Shown here: in pieces, positions 1 through 6,710 of the stretch | Layout of the letters: each line of letters begins with the position of its first letter | Numbering within the stretch: the first letter of the stretch is position 1 | Source: Muribaculaceae bacterium | Lineage (GTDB): Bacteria; Bacteroidota; Bacteroidia; Bacteroidales; Muribaculaceae | NCBI GenBank assembly: GCA_024400895.1 | Contig: JAKSMA010000041.1 | Coordinates: forward strand, 1-12,771 | Reading direction: 5' to 3' | DNA: 12,771 nt | Translations under genes and position numbers: made by a program | Notes under the pieces: model-generated | The model's input: the letters and a program-made list of their open reading frames with translations, nothing else | What the model was told of the DNA's origin: nothing | Databases searched by the model: none

Positions 1-2
1 GA

Positions 3-54
3 AATCAAATAAAAGCCGCCTCCCGAGCTACCAGGAAGCGGCTTTTATTTGATT
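3..54. terminator. Strong bidirectional hairpin terminator
   Basis: Bases 3-19 and 38-54 are perfect reverse complements (17 base pairs) around an 18-base loop. The GC-rich core (GCCGC/GCGGC) is flanked by an A-rich arm on the left and a T-rich arm on the right, so it can act as an intrinsic terminator in either direction. It probably ends transcription of a gene left of the window, and may also serve the dockerin gene that is read leftwards from 2303. Confidence 0.8.
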
Positions 55-67
55 GCATCATAATCAA

Positions 68-119
68 GAATTAAAGAAATATTTGGTTTAATTCAATTCT
101 GATAAAAAATCTTTAATTC
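68..119. repeat. AT-rich inverted repeat
   Basis: GAATTAAAGA at 68-77 is matched by its reverse complement TCTTTAATTC at 110-119, with 32 bases between. It lies in the non-coding stretch 55-242 and has no GC-rich core, so it is not a convincing terminator. Its role is unknown; AT-rich repeats of this size can arise by chance. Confidence 0.35.
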
Positions 120-136
120 CTTAATTCATGACACTT

Positions 137-256
137 ATCCTCTACCTGAGTTAGCCGAGGATGAGGGAATGTTGACAAGGTTCGCTATTCGCGGCGCCAG
201 CTACGCTGACACACCGCTGCTCCCCTTGCCGAGCTCATCCTCTTAGCCGAGGATGA
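137..256. repeat. Palindromic, repeat-rich stretch at the 3' end of the dockerin gene
   Basis: TTAGCCGAGGATGA occurs twice in the same orientation, at 151-164 and at 243-256; the second copy is the last codons and stop of the dockerin gene read on the minus strand. GAGGATGAG at 157-165 is the exact reverse complement of CTCATCCTC at 234-242, and CAAGG (176-180) faces CCTTG (224-228) inside it, so 157-242 can fold into a long imperfect hairpin. TCATCCTC (235-242) also pairs with GAGGATGA (249-256) around a six-base loop that contains the stop codon. The interior (about 181-230) is more GC-rich than its surroundings and encodes nothing recognisable. It could be a REP-like intergenic repeat, a structured 3' untranslated region, or a remnant of a duplication of the gene end. 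Confidence 0.5.
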
Positions 257-2303
257 TGTTGATGAGGGCGGTAACGTCGGATACGTTCACCACACCGTCG
301 CCATTCACGTCGCAAACAGCGTCGCTGAATGATGCGCTGCCGAGAATCTTGTTGATGAGGGCAGTGACATCGCTCACGTTCACTTCACCGTTGCCATCGA
401 TATCGCCAAGAATTGCTGCCGACTTCACTTCGAGTGGGCAGATGAGGTAGTTTTCATAATAATTGTCGGCGTACATCGACATTTTGCGGCGTGCCTTCTT
501 TGCTGCCTTCTTTGCAGTTTTGGTCATCTTGGCTGGAGCACCCTTCTTTGCAGGAGCGTGTGCTGGTGCAAATTCGTCATCGCTTTCCCATGGCTCTTTT
601 TGCTTCACCACAGCCTTCACTTCGTAGAAGTTGCCATTGGTCAATGCCAAGTCGCCGATGTAGCGGCGGTCAAGTTCGATAGGTTGGAAGAGTTCTGCAT
701 CCACGCCATTGTTGCCAGCGAGGAATTCCTTGCCGTCCTTTTGGAGGTAATAGCCACTGATGTATGCCACTTCGTGACCATTGCTGTAGATGGTGTCGCT
801 TAATGCCAAGTTTCTGAGAGCTAAAGTTGGGAACTTGCAGTCGGTGAGTTCTTCTGGAGCCGCATCAAGCAAGAGGCGAGGGTTGGTCCAGTTGTCCATG
901 AGTGTGCCGCTCACAGTTTTTGGAGCGATGCACTTCATGGCAGCCACCTTGTTGTAGAGTTCGGTGTTGTTGCCACAGTCGAGTGCAATGAAGTCGGGAC
1001 TCCAATCAATCCATTCAACCCAGCCCCAATCGGCATATGTGTCGTCGAGAATTTGGGTAGCGTTGTCGGTCACATAGATGAAGTTCTTGCTGTTGGCTTC
1101 AATTTCGTTGGCCTTGGTAGCTGCAACCACGAAGAGTGTGTCGCTAACAATGACTTCGTCGCCATCCTCACCATAGTACCAAATTTTCCACAATGGCATA
1201 GAAGTGTCGGTAGGAACGATTTCTGTTGGCACGAATTGCACAGCCTCGTTGTAGTGAACGAGCAGACCTGTCACATCAAACAATTGGTCTTTGACATTTG
1301 TTGGGAAATCAACTTTGAATTTGTTGAAACCTTGGAGCGAAGCTGTGAACGCTACGTCGTCTTCATCGTATTCTTCTTCGCTGATGGTGAAGTAACCCTT
1401 GTCGTCGACAGCAGAGAGGTTGACAGCTGTGAATGTGCAGTAGTCGTTCTCGTAGTCTTCGAGAGGATATTCACTGAAATAGCCTACATATCCGCTATAG
1501 TCGAATGGCTCTGCGTCGTCTTCCTCGGCTTGCATAGTGGAAGCGGTGTTGCCAGTCACATCAGTGATTTCTGTTTGGCTCCTGTAGGTAGTCTTTTTGC
1601 CTTTCCATCCAGCAGGAATGTAGTCGCCCACTTCGTATGAAGGGTTAAGGTCGCCGAAGATGAGGGCTGAATAGCCATAGCCTTCAGCGTCGATGTTGCG
1701 CACATAGTTGTACTTGCCGTTCTTGTAAACCACAAAGGCGTTGCCAGTGAATTTGAATTCGGTGTTGTCGGCAAGGGTGGTGCCAAGGTTGTAGAAAGTG
1801 TTGATTTCGGTCACATCAGAGCCTGGATCGCTTGAGCCATCGGTGTATGTAACCACGATTTTGTCGATACGGCTTTGGCCTCCGAAATCAAATTTCACAG
1901 AGGCTGCGTCGCCAGCCCAAGAGGCTTCTTGCACGAAACTGCCGGTGGAGCAGGTTGGTGCGCTCCAGCGAGTGTTAGTGAACACAACCGACTGAACTTT
2001 CTTTCCTGCAGGAGCAGAAATGGTGACAGGACCACTGTAGACGCGGAGTTGCACGCCACCGTTGTAGTCAAGATATAGGCGATTCACTGTGTTGGTGGTG
2101 CTGATGCCCACTTTCAGCGTCACGCCATCCACTGTGGCAGTGCTTTCGGCAGTGATGTCGCCAGCTGTCGACGACGAAGATGATGGCTCAGAGAAGCCAA
2201 ACAGGGCAGCACCGTTGGTTGCGAAGTCGAACGTTGCTGTTGCTGCCCATGAGTTGGCAAAAGCCATCAGGGCAATAGCAAAGAATAGTAATGTTTTCTT
2301 CAT
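243..2303 (-). CDS. Secreted multidomain protein with C-terminal dockerin type I pair
   Basis: A 686-residue exported protein of unknown substrate. I chose the ATG at 2303 over the one at 2339 because it puts a normal signal peptide (MKKTLLFFAIALMAFANSWA) at the N-terminus. Residues about 21-155 look like an all-beta domain often found at the start of Bacteroidales secreted proteins (pattern ending in a DKIVVTYTDG strand). Residues about 165-300 and a second stretch near 390-490 look like OB-fold-type strands. Residues 578-607 form a very basic, Ala/Lys/Pro-rich linker. The end holds two near-identical calcium-binding dockerin repeats, 633-655 and 664-686, each with D-x-N/D-G-x-G-x-VNVSDVTALIN. 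In cellulosome bacteria dockerins bind cohesins; in Bacteroidales the partner is usually unknown, and no cohesin gene is visible here. Transcription is probably single-gene, from the promoter near 2356. The enzymatic role, if any, is not apparent. Confidence 0.85.
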   Translation of the reverse strand: MKKTLLFFAIALMAFANSWAATATFDFATNGAALFGFSEPSSSSSTAGDITAESTATVDGVTLKVGISTTNTVNRLYLDYNGGVQLRVYSGPVTISAPAGKKVQSVVFTNTRWSAPTCSTGSFVQEASWAGDAASVKFDFGGQSRIDKIVVTYTDGSSDPGSDVTEINTFYNLGTTLADNTEFKFTGNAFVVYKNGKYNYVRNIDAEGYGYSALIFGDLNPSYEVGDYIPAGWKGKKTTYRSQTEITDVTGNTASTMQAEEDDAEPFDYSGYVGYFSEYPLEDYENDYCTFTAVNLSAVDDKGYFTISEEEYDEDDVAFTASLQGFNKFKVDFPTNVKDQLFDVTGLLVHYNEAVQFVPTEIVPTDTSMPLWKIWYYGEDGDEVIVSDTLFVVAATKANEIEANSKNFIYVTDNATQILDDTYADWGWVEWIDWSPDFIALDCGNNTELYNKVAAMKCIAPKTVSGTLMDNWTNPRLLLDAAPEELTDCKFPTLALRNLALSDTIYSNGHEVAYISGYYLQKDGKEFLAGNNGVDAELFQPIELDRRYIGDLALTNGNFYEVKAVVKQKEPWESDDEFAPAHAPAKKGAPAKMTKTAKKAAKKARRKMSMYADNYYENYLICPLEVKSAAILGDIDGNGEVNVSDVTALINKILGSASFSDAVCDVNGDGVVNVSDVTALINIILG

Positions 2304-2355
2304 ATAGTTGGGATTTAAAAATTGATATTTATCCGTCAATAGCTTAATAATTTTG

Positions 2356-2363
2356 CAAAGATA
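2356..2363 (-). promoter_or_regulatory. Bacteroidota -7 box for the dockerin gene
   Basis: Read on the minus strand this is TATCTTTG, an exact match to the Bacteroidota -7 consensus TAnnTTTG. It lies about 53 bases upstream of the chosen start at 2303, which would give a leader of roughly 45 bases. I see no good TTTG -33 box at the usual 19-21 base spacing, so only half of the promoter is supported. Confidence 0.55.
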
Positions 2364-2426
2364 GGGAATTTATATTGAATTAGTGCGATTTTTTTCATGT
2401 GTTTATGTTATTTCAAATTAATGTTT

Positions 2427-2434
2427 TATATTTG
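2427..2434 (+). promoter_or_regulatory. Bacteroidota -7 box for the four-gene exported-protein operon
   Basis: TATATTTG matches TAnnTTTG exactly and sits 38 bases before the start at 2473. The -33 region is only TTTA-like, so it is a weaker match there. With the minus-strand box at 2356-2363 it forms a divergent promoter region between the dockerin gene and the operon. Confidence 0.55.
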
Positions 2435-2472
2435 TGATAGAATAAAAAGCTTAAATATCAATTTTAATAGAA

Positions 2473-3252
2473 ATGATGAATAGGATTAGTAAAGCATTTA
2501 TTTTGATGGCGGCTTTGGCGCTGGTAGGATGCAAGCAAGGTGCGCAGAATGACCAGAATGTGGCTTCTGTGCAAGGTGACACATCGCAAGTGGCAGAAAA
2601 GCATGTGGCTGTGAGTGGTAAGCTCGTGGGCGAGAATGAATACCAACTCGGTGGCAACACCTACACAAGCAAAGGCGATTTCTCGGCAGAGGAATACAAC
2701 GCCAACGCTTCGGGGGTGGTGACCTTCACGGGTTTCCCCGCTTCGTATGATGAGTTTGCAGATTTGTATAAAAATTTCTTGGGCAAAACTCCACAGGGCA
2801 CTGTGGCTTTGGCCACAATGGCTATGGAAATCTATTTCCGCGATGCAGAAGCGGGCGAAAAGTGTGTGGATTTGCTGTGCAGCAGCGGCTGTGCCGGCGA
2901 AATGAAGCGTGGCGTTGGCGAGAAAGTGCGCTCGTGGAAGCAGAACGACAAATATGGCCAGCGTTATTTGCCAGCGGCAGTGCTCAAAGGTGCATCGGCA
3001 GAAAATGGCTATCAACCTCAATCTCCTTACACTATCGAGATGAAGGCCAGCGTGAACAAGCACGAGAAGGTACAAATCAGCGATCTCGGCACTTGCCTTT
3101 ATATCTATGTGATGGGCGATGGATGGGATTCGCACCAACGCCCTGTCCAGGTGTTCCTTCCAGAAGGTAGCGACCACTACAAGATGTGGTCGGCATCGGC
3201 ACTCTATATGCAGTGCAAGAACACTGGGAAAGAGTTTGTGGAGTTGAAATAG
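2473..3252 (+). CDS. Predicted lipoprotein, possibly DUF6935-type
   Basis: A 259-residue predicted lipoprotein. A short signal peptide ends in the lipobox LVGC, with Cys20 as the lipidation site, followed by a flexible Gln/Asn/Ser-rich stretch to about residue 45. The mature region has a conserved-looking segment, about 85-150 (FTGFPASYDEFADLYKNF and the following MAMEIYFRDAEAGEKC), and a C-terminal beta-rich part (about 185-255) with YIYVMGDGWDS. This layout recalls a Bacteroidota/Firmicutes domain of unknown function (DUF6935 from memory); that assignment is tentative. Four cysteines occur close together in CVDLLCSSGC and later MQC, and might form disulphides. The first of two adjacent ATG codons (2473 or 2476) starts it. 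It is the first gene of an apparent operon, 25 bases before the next lipoprotein gene. It ends with TAG; if that amber were read through, only three residues would be added before TGA. Confidence 0.8.
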   Translation: MMNRISKAFILMAALALVGCKQGAQNDQNVASVQGDTSQVAEKHVAVSGKLVGENEYQLGGNTYTSKGDFSAEEYNANASGVVTFTGFPASYDEFADLYKNFLGKTPQGTVALATMAMEIYFRDAEAGEKCVDLLCSSGCAGEMKRGVGEKVRSWKQNDKYGQRYLPAAVLKGASAENGYQPQSPYTIEMKASVNKHEKVQISDLGTCLYIYVMGDGWDSHQRPVQVFLPEGSDHYKMWSASALYMQCKNTGKEFVELK

Positions 3253-3277
3253 TTTAATATTTGAAATAACATCAATT

Positions 3278-3847
3278 ATGAAGAAGATTTTATTGATTAT
3301 TGCCGCTATGGCTATGTGCATGGCTGCAAATTCTTGTAGTAAAGGTGGTGCCGAAAGTGGTGCATCAAGTAGTACAGAGGTTTCGGAAGCAGAAGCTGCC
3401 GATGAAGTAACATTCAACGGGGGTGTGGTCTACGAGAACGAGAAATTCGGTTTCAGCGTTTCGCTCCCCGAAGGTTTCCACCCTCAGAACGACGACAAGC
3501 AAATGGAAGAAGAACGTGGCGGAAAGGTGTATATTAATCAGGGCTGCATGGTTGACATGCAGGCTTCCGACCAATCTTCAAAGGTGGCAACAGTGAAGGA
3601 GTCGCTTGAAATGGATGCAGCATTCATCACTGTGGATGAGGCAAATGGCGAAAAACTGCTCCAAAAGGATGTGAAAGACGATGAACTGATTGCAAAGTGG
3701 ACCGACCAATTCGGCTATCGTGCGCTCTACTATAAGTATGTGGGCAAGACCAAATACGAAATCGCCTTCACCTACGGCACTGACCGCAAGAAGGAATTTG
3801 AGGAGGAAGTGGATAAGATTATCAAATCTTTGAAGTACAAGAAATAA
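3278..3847 (+). CDS. Predicted lipoprotein with PsbP/MOG1-like domain
   Basis: A 189-residue predicted lipoprotein. The signal peptide ends at Ala-Asn-Ser-Cys with Cys20 as the probable lipidation site; the lipobox is slightly atypical. A low-complexity Ser/Glu/Ala linker (about 21-45) leads to a single globular domain. That domain opens with a strand-turn of the type YENEKFGFSVSLPEGF and closes with a strand plus amphipathic helix (EIAFTYGTD, then EEEVDKIIKSLK). This order is typical of PsbP/MOG1/DcrB-like folds, which bacteria use in small cell-envelope proteins, generally without catalytic activity. The call rests on pattern, not on conserved active residues. It is the second gene of the operon, 25 bases after the first and 51 bases before the beta-flower gene. 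Confidence 0.8.
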   Translation: MKKILLIIAAMAMCMAANSCSKGGAESGASSSTEVSEAEAADEVTFNGGVVYENEKFGFSVSLPEGFHPQNDDKQMEEERGGKVYINQGCMVDMQASDQSSKVATVKESLEMDAAFITVDEANGEKLLQKDVKDDELIAKWTDQFGYRALYYKYVGKTKYEIAFTYGTDRKKEFEEEVDKIIKSLKYKK

Positions 3848-3898
3848 ACTTTTTGTGCTCTTGTCAGTCAAAGAACCGATAATTTACACGACTGAATA

Positions 3899-4318
3899 AT
3901 GATGAAACGAATTATATTTATTCTATTGATGGCGGTAGCGGGTCTGTGCACCACTGTGGATGCACAGACGCTGCGCGACCGTGGTGGCTCGTATATGGGC
4001 AAAGTGGAAAGCGATGGCAGCGTTCGCGACCGTGGCGGCTCCTACCGTGGCAAGGTGGAAGGCGATGGCAGTGTTCGCGACCGTGGCGGCTCCTACCTGG
4101 GTAAAATAGAGAGCGATGGCTCGATTCGCGACCGCGGTGGCTCCTACATGGGCAAGATTGAAAGCGACGGCACTCTGCGCGACCGCGGCGGCTCCTACCG
4201 CGGCAAGGTGGAGAGCGATGGCACCATACGCGACCGCAGCGGCTCTTACCGTGGCAAATTTGAAGGTGGCGTGAAACGCAAATATGCGGCAGCCATTCTG
4301 TTTTTCGAACTTCTTTAA
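3899..4318 (+). CDS. Secreted beta-flower-type repeat protein
   Basis: A 139-residue secreted protein made almost wholly of a tandem 17-residue repeat. The signal peptide (1-22) ends in VDA, leaving Gln23 as the likely first mature residue. Six units follow at residues 25-41, 42-58, 59-75, 76-92, 93-109 and 110-126, with consensus (L/V/I)RDRGGSYxGK(V/I)ExDG(S/T); the last is degenerate (RDRSGSY, KFEGG). The C-terminus is a short hydrophobic tail, AAAILFFELL. The pattern recalls proteins named 5-fold beta-flower in Bacteroidota, known from structural genomics without an assigned function; this is from memory. The mature protein is rich in Arg, Asp and Gly and should be soluble or envelope-associated. 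A six-base inverted repeat (TCAGTC at 3864-3869, GACTGA at 3890-3895) lies just before the start and could form a small leader hairpin. The next gene starts 14 bases downstream, supporting co-transcription. Confidence 0.85.
   Translation: MMKRIIFILLMAVAGLCTTVDAQTLRDRGGSYMGKVESDGSVRDRGGSYRGKVEGDGSVRDRGGSYLGKIESDGSIRDRGGSYMGKIESDGTLRDRGGSYRGKVESDGTIRDRSGSYRGKFEGGVKRKYAAAILFFELL
3971..4276 (+). repeat. Six tandem 51-bp coding repeats
   Basis: Six in-frame copies of a 51-base unit encode the 17-residue beta-flower repeats. The copies differ at many third positions (for example GGTGGC versus GGCGGC), so this is an old array kept by protein-level selection, not a recent expansion. It is internal to a gene and has no unique spacers, so it is not a CRISPR array. 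Confidence 0.9.
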
Positions 4319-4332
4319 GTTGAGATTCTGAT

Positions 4333-5292
4333 ATGAAGCAATTTCTGATAGCTGTGGTGATGGCAGCTGTATGTGCTATGACCATAAATGCCCAAGTGGT
4401 CAATGGCTCGATGTGGACCGATGGCATGTCGTTTTACAAAGCCACCGTGAAAAAGGGTGGGAAAGTGGTGATGGAGGGCGGCACGCTGCACGAAGGCGGC
4501 TTCAAATTCGTGCTCAAGCAAAAAGCCCCAAAAAGGTACACCATTCATCCTGCGCAGAATGGCGACGATTATGTGTATATGGGCTCGCACTGCAAAGCAG
4601 GCGATAGGGTGGTGTTTGAAAATGTGGGAGGCCACAATGTGCTCACTTGCTACAGCGCAGAGGGCCAAGCCGTGGCTATGCTTCAGCAGTTTAGTGGCTC
4701 GCTTGAAGAATTTATCAACAGCACCCGCTATGAGGCATTCGCCGGACAATATGAAGATGTGAACACTGGAAAAAAGTGGATATTCTTCTACGACGGCAAA
4801 TACGAAATCGGTCAGCAAGGCCCGAGTCCGCACTACACCGTGGTCAAGGAATACGAGATGCCTTCCGACATCATTCGGCTTGCCGACGGCACCGCCTACA
4901 AAGTGGATATCACCGCTCAAGGCATTAATCTGCGTGCGTGCAAATTGATAGGTTATCAAGATGGTGAAGTGGAAGGCGCAGAAGTGGGCGATGTGGTGGC
5001 AGTGCTGAATCGCACGAAATCGCCGTATGCTGCAGGCAAATGGTCGGTGTGTGCCTTCAAGTTGCTCAGCCCAGCCATGCTCAGCATGTACGACAAAGCC
5101 ACTCTCCGACTGATGCGAAACGAGATTTTCGCTCGCAGAGGTTGGGGATTCCAGAGCGATGACCTCACCACCTATTTCAACCACCCGCCCTGGTACAATG
5201 CCCTCGTGCGCAACGAGGCGGTGAACCTCACCGAATTGGAGAAGAAGAATGCTGAAATTATCAAGATGGTGGAGGATTTCGGTTTCGAATAA
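4333..5292 (+). CDS. Secreted protein with C-terminal YARHG domain
   Basis: A 319-residue exported protein. The signal peptide ends near Ala20-Gln21 (INA before QVVNGS). The middle (about 25-240) is beta-rich with no family I can name; it contains an FFYDGKYEIGQQG strand pair near residues 150-165. Residues 244-319 form a YARHG domain, recognised by LSPAMLSMYDKATLRLMRNE, then the signature motif, YFNHPPWYN, and the closing LTELEKKNAEIIKMVE helix. The signature reads FARRG (266-270) instead of the family's usual YARHG. YARHG domains occur at the ends of many bacterial envelope proteins and are thought to be extracellular, possibly peptidoglycan- or surface-binding; the function is not established. 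It is the last gene of the four-gene operon, 14 bases after the beta-flower gene and 27 bases before an intrinsic terminator. No catalytic residues are evident. Confidence 0.85.
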   Translation: MKQFLIAVVMAAVCAMTINAQVVNGSMWTDGMSFYKATVKKGGKVVMEGGTLHEGGFKFVLKQKAPKRYTIHPAQNGDDYVYMGSHCKAGDRVVFENVGGHNVLTCYSAEGQAVAMLQQFSGSLEEFINSTRYEAFAGQYEDVNTGKKWIFFYDGKYEIGQQGPSPHYTVVKEYEMPSDIIRLADGTAYKVDITAQGINLRACKLIGYQDGEVEGAEVGDVVAVLNRTKSPYAAGKWSVCAFKLLSPAMLSMYDKATLRLMRNEIFARRGWGFQSDDLTTYFNHPPWYNALVRNEAVNLTELEKKNAEIIKMVEDFGFE

Positions 5293-5319
5293 TTCGCAGT
5301 TACATCATTAAAAAATACG

Positions 5320-5350
5320 GCCCGGAGATGACGAATCTTTGGGCTTTTTC
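5320..5350 (+). terminator. Intrinsic terminator of the exported-protein operon
   Basis: GCCCGGAGAT (5320-5329) pairs with ATCTTTGGGC (5335-5344) over ten positions including two G-U pairs, around the five-base loop GACGA. A run of five T residues and TTC follow directly. It is 27 bases after the YARHG gene and just before the promoter of the phosphodiesterase gene, so it insulates the two units. Confidence 0.8.
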
Positions 5351-5351
5351 T

Positions 5352-5359
5352 TATCTTTG
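5352..5359 (+). promoter_or_regulatory. Bacteroidota -7 box for the phosphodiesterase gene
   Basis: TATCTTTG is an exact TAnnTTTG match, 29 bases before the start at 5389. The expected -33 position falls inside the preceding terminator hairpin and has no clear TTTG at 19-21 base spacing, so promoter and terminator overlap closely here. Confidence 0.55.
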
Positions 5360-5388
5360 TAGACGATAAACAAACGAACAAAAATAAT

Positions 5389-6591
5389 ATGATGAAACGA
5401 CTGCTTTTCTCAATGCTTGTGGCGTTGATGGCTGTGGCCTCTTGGGCTGCGAACAACGACCAGTACACGATTATCGTGTCGCTCGACGGATTCCGTTGGG
5501 ATTATCCTGAAGCCTTCAACACTCCTTTTCTCAATTCAATGGCCGACAAAGGTGTGAAGGCTGTGATGTCGCCTTCTTTCCCATCAAAGACTTTCCCCAA
5601 CCACTACACATTGGCTACCGGGTTGGTGCCTGACCATCACGGCATTATTGCCAATTCTTTCAAAATCCGTGCCAACGGCAAAAAGTTCTCGCTGAGCAAC
5701 TCAGAAACCCGTTCTGATCCTCAATATTTTGGTGGCGACCCCATTTGGCTCACAGCAAAACGCCAGGGTATGGTCACTGCCACGGTGTATTGGGTGGGAA
5801 GCGATGTGAATCTGGGTGGCGGTGGTCACGCCAACTATTGGCACGACTACCAGAAAAAGCCGCTGCTTACCGATGTGGAGCGTGCCGACGAGGTGCTTCG
5901 TTTGCTCCAGTTGCCAGAGAAGGAGCGTCCACATTTCATTATGTGCTATTTTGAAGAGCCCGACCACACCGGGCATGTGGCAGGCCCGATATCGAAAGAG
6001 TGTCGCCACGAAATCGAGCATATCGATACTGTGCTTGCCTATATGTGGAATCGCATCAGTCTGCTTCCTGAGGCAAGTAAGGTGAACTTGATAGTGACTG
6101 GCGACCATGGTATGGCTTGGACCGATGCCGACCGCACTGTGCCTGTGAAGAAATATATCAAGGCCGATTGGGTGGATGCCGTAGAGGGCGATTTGCCTGC
6201 CAACATCTATGTAAAGAAAGCGGAATATGTGGATTCTGTTATGGCTGCACTCAGTGGCGTAGACCACATACGCGTGTGGCGAAAAGCCGACATTCCTGCA
6301 TATCTGAACTATGGCAGCAATCCCAATGTGGGCGACGTGCTGGTGCTTCCCGATATGGGATGGCTGTTCACCGACCGCAAGGTGCGCCGAGGCGGCAGCC
6401 ATGGTTTCGACCATACCAGTAGCGATATGCAAGTGGGATTCCGTGCTATGGGGCCTGCGTTCAAGGTGGGCTATGTGAAGCCAGCGAAGTTCCGCAATGT
6501 GTGCATCTATCCATTGCTTTGCCATTTGCTCGATGTGAAGCCTTCGCCCAACGATGGCGCCCTCGAAGAAGTGGTCGACATCCTGAAATAA
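5389..6591 (+). CDS. Secreted nucleotide pyrophosphatase/phosphodiesterase (alkaline phosphatase superfamily)
   Basis: A 400-residue exported enzyme of the type I phosphodiesterase/ENPP family. These two-zinc hydrolases split phosphodiester or pyrophosphate bonds in nucleotides or related substrates outside the cytoplasm. A signal peptide ends near SWAA (17-21). All family motifs are visible: SLDGFR with metal ligand Asp33; PSFPSKTFPNHYTLATGL with the probable nucleophile Thr68 and Asn71; EEPDHTGH with Asp192 and His196; VTGDHGM with Asp239 and His240; and GGSHGFDH with the last metal-ligand histidine His338. The length is normal for bacterial ENPP-like proteins. There is no added nuclease or lectin domain and no lipobox, so it is most likely periplasmic. 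Two adjacent ATG codons (5389 and 5392) are possible starts. It appears monocistronic: its own -7 box lies upstream, an intrinsic hairpin follows 17 bases after the stop. Exact substrate (nucleotide sugar, NAD, phosphodiester) cannot be told from sequence. Confidence 0.93.
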   Translation: MMKRLLFSMLVALMAVASWAANNDQYTIIVSLDGFRWDYPEAFNTPFLNSMADKGVKAVMSPSFPSKTFPNHYTLATGLVPDHHGIIANSFKIRANGKKFSLSNSETRSDPQYFGGDPIWLTAKRQGMVTATVYWVGSDVNLGGGGHANYWHDYQKKPLLTDVERADEVLRLLQLPEKERPHFIMCYFEEPDHTGHVAGPISKECRHEIEHIDTVLAYMWNRISLLPEASKVNLIVTGDHGMAWTDADRTVPVKKYIKADWVDAVEGDLPANIYVKKAEYVDSVMAALSGVDHIRVWRKADIPAYLNYGSNPNVGDVLVLPDMGWLFTDRKVRRGGSHGFDHTSSDMQVGFRAMGPAFKVGYVKPAKFRNVCIYPLLCHLLDVKPSPNDGALEEVVDILK

Positions 6592-6607
6592 ATCGTTCAG
6601 ATAAAAG

Positions 6608-6645
6608 ATATCGCTCGCATGGCATTGTGGCTGTGCGAGCGATAT
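6608..6645 (+). terminator. Hairpin terminator after the phosphodiesterase gene
   Basis: ATATCGCTCGCA (6608-6619) pairs perfectly with TGCGAGCGATAT (6634-6645) around a 14-base loop. The following bases are only moderately T-rich (TCGTATTGCCTTATT), but the stem is strong and starts 17 bases after the phosphodiesterase stop codon. Confidence 0.75.
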
Positions 6646-6664
6646 TCGTATTGCCTTATTGGGG

Positions 6665-6703
6665 TTGACAAATTTGGGCGGATGATGTAGATTTATGCCC
6701 AAA
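6665..6703 (+). promoter_or_regulatory. Candidate promoter of the terminase gene with overlapping inverted repeat
   Basis: TTG at 6665-6667 is followed after 20 bases by TAGATTTA (6688-6695), one base off the Bacteroidota -7 consensus TAnnTTTG. The same stretch also reads TTGACA, 17 bases, TAGATT, close to a general sigma-70 layout. TTTGGGC (6673-6679) and GCCCAAA (6697-6703) form a seven-base inverted repeat straddling the -7 box, which could be an operator or a leader hairpin. The start codon at 6711 follows closely, implying a very short leader. Confidence 0.45.
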
Positions 6704-6710
6704 AAACTTT

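Noticed and set aside
2304..2339. Twelve-residue N-terminal extension of the dockerin protein
   Set aside because: The extension would put MTDKYQFLNPNY in front of a normal signal peptide; the internal ATG at 2303 is the better start.
2464..3417. Minus-strand open frame (317 codons) opposite the first two operon genes
   Set aside because: It crosses two real lipoprotein genes in antisense and shows no recognisable protein features.
3971..4276. Regular 51-base repeats as a possible CRISPR array
   Set aside because: The repeats are contiguous, lack unique spacers, are in frame and encode the beta-flower protein.
5701..6702. Minus-strand open frame (333 codons) opposite the phosphodiesterase gene
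   Set aside because: It is antisense to a gene with all catalytic motifs and has a His/Ile-rich shadow composition with no export signal or domain.
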